64,000 bases of DNA, taken from assembly GCF_051172195.1 (NCBI RefSeq), contig NZ_JBPJAQ010000001.1:1-64000 (forward strand), read 5' to 3'. A program made the position numbers and the translations under genes. The notes below the pieces were generated by a model. That model saw only the letters and a list, made by a program, of their open reading frames with translations, had not been told where the DNA came from and searched no databases. The DNA is from Paludibaculum fermentans_A (GTDB lineage Bacteria; Acidobacteriota; Terriglobia; Bryobacterales; Bryobacteraceae). Numbering within the stretch: position 1 is the first letter of the stretch; each line of letters starts with the position of its first letter. Shown piece after piece: positions 57,681 through 64,000 of this stretch.

Positions 57681-58817
57681 ATGAATCAATCCATCACTTC
57701 ACGGCTATTTTCAGTTCGCCTTATAGTGCCCCTGGTGCTGGTTGTTACAGCATTCGTAACGCTTCTGGAGAGCACAAGCAAACTCCCGCTCATTTCGGCA
57801 CTATGCGCGGCTGGATTCTGCCGTGAGGACCAGGCGAGTTCCGACTTGTCATACACTGCCCTGGATCCCGCAAACCCCTACAAATGGGCCGCCTACGCTG
57901 AATCACTGGATAGTGCCGGCGACACTCAGGGCGCCACAACGGCCTTCGAGAGATCACTCGCACTGGGTCCTTCGATAGCTCCAGTCCACATGCGCGCCTT
58001 CACCTTCCATCTCACCCACGAACACTCCGCTGAAGTCCTGACCTTGGGTCATCGCATTCTAGAGCTCACGCCAGCCTACAATGAGTTGATATTTTCCTAT
58101 TTTGCGGATAGGCCGATGGCGGAAATCCTGCGAAAGGGGATCCCACACCAGACAGCAGTGGACTACCTGGCCTGGGCCGCGGGCAATCGCACAACAGTGG
58201 AACTGTTGGAAATCTGGACGTGGATGAGGGAGAACCGGCTCACTGACGTAAAGAGCGCCTGCGGGATCAGTACAGCGCTTTGCCGGCGTGGAGAATACGA
58301 GGCCGCAGCCCGCCTCTGGTCCGCATGGTTGCCTAGTGAACGGCGCGAAGGCTACCTCCACAGCAACTTCCTCAGCAATCCCCACTTCGGCCCGCCCTAC
58401 AAGACACCGCTGGATTGGACGTTGGATTCCCCATCCGGCATGGAAAGCCTGCGCAAAGACGGGCTTTCGGTTGCCTTTCCCGGCACTGAAAACATGGCGT
58501 ACAACAATGTCAGGCAATTGTCATTCGTCAGTCCGGGCTCATATATCTTCACAGCAGTAGTGGAAGGAATCGGAATTACGACAAATGAAGGCCCTTTCTT
58601 CCACCTGTTTGATGCCGATCATCCAGGGAAGTTCGGAGTCGCCACTGAGCAAATCCGGGGCAACCAACCGCGCCACGAAGTGGAGGTGCAATTTGTGGTG
58701 CGTCCGGAGATAAGAGCCCTCGTGACACAGTTGGAACGACGAATTTCGGATAAGTTCGATAACAAGATCGCGGGCACGCTCAGGGTCTATCAGGTATCGC
58801 TGCGAAGGGTCGACTAG
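57681..58817 (+). CDS. Membrane-anchored protein of unknown function with TPR-like region
   Basis: This 378-residue protein has an N-terminal hydrophobic segment (about 12-30) that is probably an anchor or signal. A TPR-like stretch (DPANPYKWAAYAESLDSAGD, then TTAFERSLALGPS) and further helical repeats follow. The C-terminal half is beta-rich (VAFPGTENMAYNNVRQLSFV) and may be a carbohydrate-binding-like fold. It sits between the polysaccharide operon and the sensor kinase gene, convergent with the kinase and overlapping it by 4 bases. I do not recognise a family. The ATG at 57681 is chosen over a GTG at 57630 that overlaps the divergent promoter. Confidence 0.7.
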   Translation: MNQSITSRLFSVRLIVPLVLVVTAFVTLLESTSKLPLISALCAAGFCREDQASSDLSYTALDPANPYKWAAYAESLDSAGDTQGATTAFERSLALGPSIAPVHMRAFTFHLTHEHSAEVLTLGHRILELTPAYNELIFSYFADRPMAEILRKGIPHQTAVDYLAWAAGNRTTVELLEIWTWMRENRLTDVKSACGISTALCRRGEYEAAARLWSAWLPSERREGYLHSNFLSNPHFGPPYKTPLDWTLDSPSGMESLRKDGLSVAFPGTENMAYNNVRQLSFVSPGSYIFTAVVEGIGITTNEGPFFHLFDADHPGKFGVATEQIRGNQPRHEVEVQFVVRPEIRALVTQLERRISDKFDNKIAGTLRVYQVSLRRVD

Positions 58818-60235
58818 CGGCTCGATACTGGCAACGAAGCACAAAATACAGTCCCGGTAGAACTTGAAGATTCCAGGCGCAACTCGCCATGGTGCATCTC
58901 GGCAATCCAGCGGGCGATAGACAAGCCCAATCCGGCGCCGCTTGAGGTTCCAGATGCCCGACTGCGAGCCGTATCAGCGCGATAGAAACGATCGAAAATC
59001 AACGGCTGTGCGTCAGCTGGAATACCTGTCCCTGTGTCGGTGACAAGAATGTCGTAGTACTCGCCACGGTGCTGGAGCATGATGGTCACACGCCCACCCG
59101 GGGCGGAGTACTTTACAGCGTTATCAAGCAGGATCATGACCATCTGCTTCAACAGGGATTCATCTGCGCAGCACAGCGACTCCTGCATCTGTGTGGTGTC
59201 CACATTCACAGAGAACTTCTCGCCCAAGACACGGGCCGCCCTGGCTGTGTCCACCAAGAGCTCGTCCAGATAGAACTTGCTGGGCCGTAGTGGCACCGCT
59301 CCCGAATCGGCGCGTGCAAGCAGGAACATATCCTCAACTACACGTTTTAGACGGCGCAGCTGCCCGTCGATGATCTGGAGTGCCTCGCGGTACTCGCCTT
59401 CGGTCCGGGCCGGCTTCTCCAGAGTTACTTCCGTCGCGGTGTGAGCCACCGATACAGGCGTCCGCAGCTCATGGGAGGCATCGGCCATGAAGCGCCGCTG
59501 CTGCTCAAACGAGGTACCCAGACGCGCTAGCAGCCGATTGAACGTCTGGGCCAGCAGGCCCAGTTCGTCGTCGGGGTTGAGAATGGGCACACGTCGATCG
59601 AGATTCCGCGACGTTATGGATTCTACCGTTTGCGAGATGACGACAACCGGGGCCAGGCTTTTGCGGGCAAGCCAGTAACCACCCAGTGCGGAGAGAAAGA
59701 CTGCTATGGGCACACCGAGAAGAAAGGCTTGCCGCAGGGTGGCCACCTCCCTCTCTGTCTCCAGTTGGGATTCGCCTGAGATGATCGTATACTGCCCATG
59801 CACTGGCAACGGCAGCCTGAGCGCTGAATATCGCCACCCGGATTCGGACCAATGCGCCGGATTCGACTGGAGCGGGAGGCGGGCAGATTGCTCAATCGCG
59901 GCAGGCGAAACCGTGCGGGTCTCGGAGTCCGGCTTCTGCCCGACCACGCGCCCGGCTTGCAGGATCGTAACCGCCTGATCGGGGAAGGTGAGCTGGTGAA
60001 TGGTTATCAGGACCGACCGGAATGAGGCCTCGCCGGGGGCCTTCCCCTCATGCTCCTCGATTTCGTGCTTCAGTGATGCGGCCAACACACGGCCGGCCAA
60101 TTCCAGACGCGAGTCCAACCGTTGAAAGCGGCTCTCGACGAGCTGAGAAAAGACCACGAAACCCGACACTACCAGGATCACACTGAATACCGCGACGTAC
60201 CAGAGTGTGAGCCGGGCACGGATGGAATTAATCAT
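58814..60235 (-). CDS. Sensor histidine kinase, heavy-metal (CzcS/CusS) type
   Basis: This 473-residue kinase has TM1 (about 11-30), a periplasmic domain (31-165), TM2 (about 166-190), and a HAMP (ARKSLAPVVVISQTVESI). The catalytic HisKA has H255 in ASHELRTP, and the ATPase domain has LLDNAVKYS, TDTGTGIP and GAGLGLSIARWI. ATG at 60235 overlaps the response regulator by 8 bases. The pump just upstream suggests a metal-efflux signal. Confidence 0.92.
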   Translation of the reverse strand: MINSIRARLTLWYVAVFSVILVVSGFVVFSQLVESRFQRLDSRLELAGRVLAASLKHEIEEHEGKAPGEASFRSVLITIHQLTFPDQAVTILQAGRVVGQKPDSETRTVSPAAIEQSARLPLQSNPAHWSESGWRYSALRLPLPVHGQYTIISGESQLETEREVATLRQAFLLGVPIAVFLSALGGYWLARKSLAPVVVISQTVESITSRNLDRRVPILNPDDELGLLAQTFNRLLARLGTSFEQQRRFMADASHELRTPVSVAHTATEVTLEKPARTEGEYREALQIIDGQLRRLKRVVEDMFLLARADSGAVPLRPSKFYLDELLVDTARAARVLGEKFSVNVDTTQMQESLCCADESLLKQMVMILLDNAVKYSAPGGRVTIMLQHRGEYYDILVTDTGTGIPADAQPLIFDRFYRADTARSRASGTSSGAGLGLSIARWIAEMHHGELRLESSSSTGTVFCASLPVSSR

Positions 60236-60911
60236 CTTCGTCGAACCCGCCAATCCGGTAACCCTCACCGCGGCGGGTGTGGATGAGCCTGGATTCTCCA
60301 GAAGTGTCAATCTTGCGCCGCAGCCGCTGAATGTAGACTTCGATTAGGTTTGAGAAAGGGTCGTATGATTCATCCCAGACATGCTCCGAGATCTCGGGCC
60401 GGGTGACAACTTCGCCCTGCCGTTTGCTCAGGTACTCGAGCAGCGCGTACTCTTTGGCCGTAAAATCGATGCTGCGATCGCCACGCCGGACCGACCGGTT
60501 GCGGGTGTCTATGGTGAGATCAGCAACGCGGATCACAGGATCCTGCAGGGCCGGCCCTCTGCGCAGCAGGGCGCGTATGCGGGCCGACAGTTCCCCGAAG
60601 TCGAAAGGTTTGATGAGGTAGTCGTCGGCGCCGCTGTCGAGACCTTCGATCCGGCTCAAAATCTGGTCCTGCGCGGTGAGCATCAGCACAGGAGCACGGG
60701 CGCCCATGCGGCGCATTTCGCGGCAGATCTCGAAACCACTCCGGGAAGGGAGCATGACGTCGAGGATCACCATGTCATAGGTATTGACGGACAGCTTCTC
60801 CATCGCCGCATCCCCATCAAACGCAATATCGACGGCATATGTCTGTTCGCGCAGGCCCTTCGCGAGCATGCGCGCCGCGTCCTGTTCATCCTCAACTAGA
60901 AGGAGCCGCAT
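60228..60911 (-). CDS. OmpR-family response regulator
   Basis: This 227-residue protein has a receiver domain (1-120; E7/D8 acidic pair, phosphoacceptor D51 in VILDVMLPSRSGF, K in LIKPFDF). A winged-helix DNA-binding domain (130-220; DFTAKEYALLEYLSKRQGEVV and VYIQRLRRKID) follows. Paired with the downstream kinase, it probably activates the efflux operon under metal stress. It lies 18 bases after the pump gene. Confidence 0.94.
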   Translation of the reverse strand: MRLLLVEDEQDAARMLAKGLREQTYAVDIAFDGDAAMEKLSVNTYDMVILDVMLPSRSGFEICREMRRMGARAPVLMLTAQDQILSRIEGLDSGADDYLIKPFDFGELSARIRALLRRGPALQDPVIRVADLTIDTRNRSVRRGDRSIDFTAKEYALLEYLSKRQGEVVTRPEISEHVWDESYDPFSNLIEVYIQRLRRKIDTSGESRLIHTRRGEGYRIGGFDEDD

Positions 60912-60929
60912 TGGAGCTAACTCTCCTCG

Positions 60930-63900
60930 TCATGATATTTCGACAGGCTCGATGGCATCCGGCGCTCCTTCCGATCGAGAGCTTGAGGAGAACCAGGGAA
61001 AAACCACAGGCAGCACGAGCAGGGTCAGCATTGTGGCCGTGAACAATCCTCCAATGACGACCGTCGCCAGCGGCCGTTGCACTTCGGCGCCCGCGGATTG
61101 AGAGAGGGCCATGGGCATAAAGCCCAGGCTGGCTACCATGGCCGTCATCATGACCGGTCGTAGGCGGGTGAGCGCACCTTCGCGAACGGCACGCTCCAAT
61201 GGCAGTCCAGCGTCCAACATCTGATTGATGCAACTCACCATGACAATGCCATTCAGGACGGCCACGCCAAACAGGGCAATGAAGCCGACCATGGCGGAGA
61301 GATTGAGGTTCAGGCCGCGGATCCATAACGCTGCGATGCCCCCCACCAGTGCGAAGGGGACGGCGCTGAAGATGAGGAGCGCCTGGCGAATCGACGAAAA
61401 GGTGGCGAAGAGCAGGCCAAAGATGATCGCGATGGAGAGGGGCAGGACGATCATTAGCCGCCGCACAGCACGGTCCTGATTCTCGAACTGTCCGCCCCAC
61501 TCAATGGAGTAGCCGGCTGGGAGCTTGAGGGTTTGGCGGATGCGCAGCTGTGCATCGCTGACAAAGCTGCCCAAATCTCGACCTCGAACATTGCACTGGA
61601 CTACGATGCGCCGCTGGGCTCCCTCGCGGTTGATTACTTCGGGACCTTGTTCAACGGAGATGCGCGCAATCTGATTGAGCCGGACACGCTCGCCGGCCGT
61701 GGACTGCAGTTGCAGGTTGCCCAGCGCCTGGAGATCGTTGCGGTATGCCTGCGGCAACCGAACAACGATCGGAACCTGTCGCTCGCCCTCAATCATTTCA
61801 GAGACCGTTGTGCCGCCAGTGGTGGAGTCCAGCAAATCACGAACGTTGCGAACGTCGAGCCCGTAGCGGGATAGTTTGTCGCGGTCGACAGCAACGCGGA
61901 GTTCGGGCACACCAGTGAGGATCTCAGCCTGTGAGTCTGCTGAGCCTGGTATCGCACTGATTACCTTGAGGGCACGATCGGCCAGTTGCTCCAACGTGGC
62001 CAGATCGTTCCCAAAGATCTTCACGGCGACATCGGCCTTGATACCGGAGACTACCTCGTCCAGACGCATGGCCATCGGCTGCGTGAAGTTGCATACCAGG
62101 CCGGGGATGCGTTCCATGCGCTTAGACATTTGGTCGACCAGCGTCTCCTTGTCGAGGCCTTTCCGCCATTGTGCGTGCGGCTTGAGCAGGACGTAGACAT
62201 CGGCTTCATAGACGCCCATCGCTTCGGTGGCCAAGTCGGGACGGCCCAGCTTGCTGACTACCCCGCTGACTTCGGGGAACTCCATGACGGCCTTCTCCAC
62301 TCGGCTACTGATGGAAACTGATTCCGGCAGGCTGACGCCGGGCAACTTGCGTGTCTGAATCAGAATCGAACCTTCGTCCAATTTGGGCATGAACTCGGTG
62401 CCGATGTACTTGACCGAGCCGATGGCGACGGCCATGAGCAGAACACAGAACGCTACGATCGCTGTTCGATGGTGCATCGAGTAATCCAACACCCGCGAAT
62501 AGTGGTGAAGGATGATATCGAACCAGCGGGCATGGCTCTCTTTGTCGGTGGCGCGCAGGCCGAAAGTGCTAGCCACAGGCACCACGGTGAGCGACAGGAT
62601 GAGTGCGCCCAACAGAGCAGAGCAGACGGTGATCGCCATGGGCCGGAACATACGCCCTTCCAGGCCTTCCAGAGTGAGGATGGGCAAGTAGACTGCGACA
62701 ATAATGGCCACACCGAAGACGATGGGCCGGCTCACTTCGACTGCAGCCTCGCGAACGGTGCGGCGCACCGGCTGTCCTCCGGATTCGCCGATGCGCCGCA
62801 CGGAGTTTTCGACCATGACGACAGCGCCGTCGACGATCATGCCGAAGTCAATGGCCCCCAGGCTCATCAGATTGGCGGAAACGCCGAAAGCAGCCATCCC
62901 GATGAATCCGAAGAGCATGGAAACTGGAATCACGCAAGCAACCAGCAGGGCGGCGCGGAGATTGCCAAGGAAGAGGAGCAGTACGGCGATAACAAGGATG
63001 CCGGCTTCGAGCAGGTTGCGCTCCACTGTGTGGATGGTGCCGTAGATCACCTCGCTCTGGTCGTAGAAGGGCACAACCTTCACCCCGTCAGGCAAGTGAA
63101 GCTTGGCTAACTTCTGTTTGGATCTCTCGATCACATCCAGGCCATTGGCACCCTTGAGGGCAATGATCATGCCGGAGACTGTTTCGCCGTTTCCATCGCG
63201 CAGAACGGCACCCTGCCGCGGCATGGCACCGGGTACAATGTCGGCCACGTCGTTGAGCAGGACTGGGACACCCGCGCGCGCCAGAAGTACGGTCTTCCCC
63301 AACTCGCCCAACGATGTGGCGCGTCCGAGACCATAGACGGTGTATTGCTGGTCCATGTGCTGGATGAACCCGCCACCGAAGTTCTCGTTGTTGTCCTGAA
63401 CGCGCAGGAAGACATCCCTGAGCGTTAATCCGTAGCGCTGAAGGGCGTCCGGATTCACTTCAATCACATACTGTTTTGTGTCTCCACCCCAACTGTTGAC
63501 TTCATTGACCCCAGGGATGGTGCGGAGCTGGAAGCGAATGCTCCAGTCGTGGAGGGTCTTGCGATCCATTAGGGACAGACTGTTACCGTCGACCGTGTAT
63601 TGCAGCACTTCACCAAACGCCGTTGCGACGGGTCCGAGCGTAGGCTCCAGCCCCTGGGGCAGGCGCGAACGGGCTTCCTGCACGCGTTCATTTACCAGCT
63701 GCCGGGCGAAGTACGTGCTGACTTCATCTTCGAAGATAACCGTCGTCATGGACAGTCCGAGCTTGGAAGTGGATCGTATTTCAAGGGTTTTTGGGAGTCC
63801 CATGAGCGCCGTCTCAGTCGGGAAGGTGACCCGGCTCTCCACTTCCAATGGCGGCATGGCCGGACATTCGGTGATGACGACGACCTGGTTGTTGGTAAGG

Positions 63901-64000
63901 TCAGGGAAGGCGTCGATGGGCAGGCGGAGCATCACGGCGAGGCCCACCACGATGACTGCGACCAGCAAGGCAGCAACCAGGAGCCGGTTGTTCAATGCGG
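60930..64000 (-). CDS. HME-RND metal efflux pump, CzcA-like (5' end cut by window)
   Basis: About 1020 residues are visible and the start lies beyond the window edge. It has RND architecture with TM1 at NRLLVAALLVAVIVVGL, the TM4 block SLGAIDFGMIVDGAVVMVEN, and TM7-12 near the C-terminus. The charged TM4 segment (D..D..E) fits the CzcA/CnrA group (Zn, Co, Cd or Ni) better than the monovalent CusA group. It should work with a membrane-fusion protein and outer-membrane channel encoded beyond the window. The two-component genes follow directly. Confidence 0.93.
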   Translation of the reverse strand, partial: ALNNRLLVAALLVAVIVVGLAVMLRLPIDAFPDLTNNQVVVITECPAMPPLEVESRVTFPTETALMGLPKTLEIRSTSKLGLSMTTVIFEDEVSTYFARQLVNERVQEARSRLPQGLEPTLGPVATAFGEVLQYTVDGNSLSLMDRKTLHDWSIRFQLRTIPGVNEVNSWGGDTKQYVIEVNPDALQRYGLTLRDVFLRVQDNNENFGGGFIQHMDQQYTVYGLGRATSLGELGKTVLLARAGVPVLLNDVADIVPGAMPRQGAVLRDGNGETVSGMIIALKGANGLDVIERSKQKLAKLHLPDGVKVVPFYDQSEVIYGTIHTVERNLLEAGILVIAVLLLFLGNLRAALLVACVIPVSMLFGFIGMAAFGVSANLMSLGAIDFGMIVDGAVVMVENSVRRIGESGGQPVRRTVREAAVEVSRPIVFGVAIIVAVYLPILTLEGLEGRMFRPMAITVCSALLGALILSLTVVPVASTFGLRATDKESHARWFDIILHHYSRVLDYSMHHRTAIVAFCVLLMAVAIGSVKYIGTEFMPKLDEGSILIQTRKLPGVSLPESVSISSRVEKAVMEFPEVSGVVSKLGRPDLATEAMGVYEADVYVLLKPHAQWRKGLDKETLVDQMSKRMERIPGLVCNFTQPMAMRLDEVVSGIKADVAVKIFGNDLATLEQLADRALKVISAIPGSADSQAEILTGVPELRVAVDRDKLSRYGLDVRNVRDLLDSTTGGTTVSEMIEGERQVPIVVRLPQAYRNDLQALGNLQLQSTAGERVRLNQIARISVEQGPEVINREGAQRRIVVQCNVRGRDLGSFVSDAQLRIRQTLKLPAGYSIEWGGQFENQDRAVRRLMIVLPLSIAIIFGLLFATFSSIRQALLIFSAVPFALVGGIAALWIRGLNLNLSAMVGFIALFGVAVLNGIVMVSCINQMLDAGLPLERAVREGALTRLRPVMMTAMVASLGFMPMALSQSAGAEVQRPLATVVIGGLFTATMLTLLVLPVVFPWFSSSSRSEGAPDAIEPVEIS

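Overview
The window looks like the chromosome of a GC-rich, Gram-negative bacterium. My best guess is Acidobacteriota of the Solibacter/Bryobacter type. This is inference from high GC, a PEP-CTERM protein, an export system with Wza/Wzc, and large polysaccharide and chemotaxis clusters. I could not run a 16S comparison, which would settle it.

Layout. (1) 189-5560, minus strand: a complete rRNA operon in the order 16S, tRNA-Ala, tRNA-Ile, 23S, 5S, terminator. (2) 6063-19810, minus strand: a chemosensory operon read from high to low coordinates: cheY2, a CheX-like gene, cheA (two CheW-like domains and a degenerate receiver), cheW, a soluble MCP, a truncated CheR-like methyltransferase, a very long MCP with repeated HAMP-like units, cheY1, cheB, cheR and cheX. 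The stator genes motA and motB diverge from it at 20223. (3) 21960-26426, plus strand: a GDSL-type hydrolase, a CpsB-type PHP phosphatase, a FecR-like secreted protein, a PEP-CTERM protein and a YdcF-family membrane protein. (4) 26405-57446, minus strand: about 31 kb of surface polysaccharide genes. They start with a NusG/UpxY-like antiterminator, a small ribbon-helix-helix protein, wza and wzc (BY-kinase). Then come an FkbM methyltransferase, the CDP-3,6-dideoxyhexose pathway (ddhA, ddhC, a reductase, ddhB, a final reductase and a CDP-tyvelose-epimerase-like gene), glycosyltransferases, wzx, a wzy-like polymerase, more glycosyltransferases and modifying enzymes, a WecA-like initiating transferase, an O-antigen-ligase-like protein, gmd and fcl. 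(5) 57681-58817, plus strand: an exported protein of unknown function. (6) 58814-64000, minus strand: an HME-RND metal efflux pump (cut by the window edge) followed by its response regulator and sensor kinase.

How it fits together. The polysaccharide is probably begun on undecaprenyl phosphate by the WecA-like enzyme, extended by at least eight glycosyltransferases using GDP-fucose and a CDP-3,6-dideoxyhexose, flipped by Wzx, polymerised, and exported by Wza/Wzc under tyrosine-phosphorylation control (Wzc kinase, CpsB phosphatase). A strong promoter-like sequence at 57619-57647 and a structured leader precede the antiterminator gene, which suits control of one very long transcript. The chemosensory cluster has motAB beside it but no flagellar structural genes in view. 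No complete insertion sequence, prophage or CRISPR array was seen.
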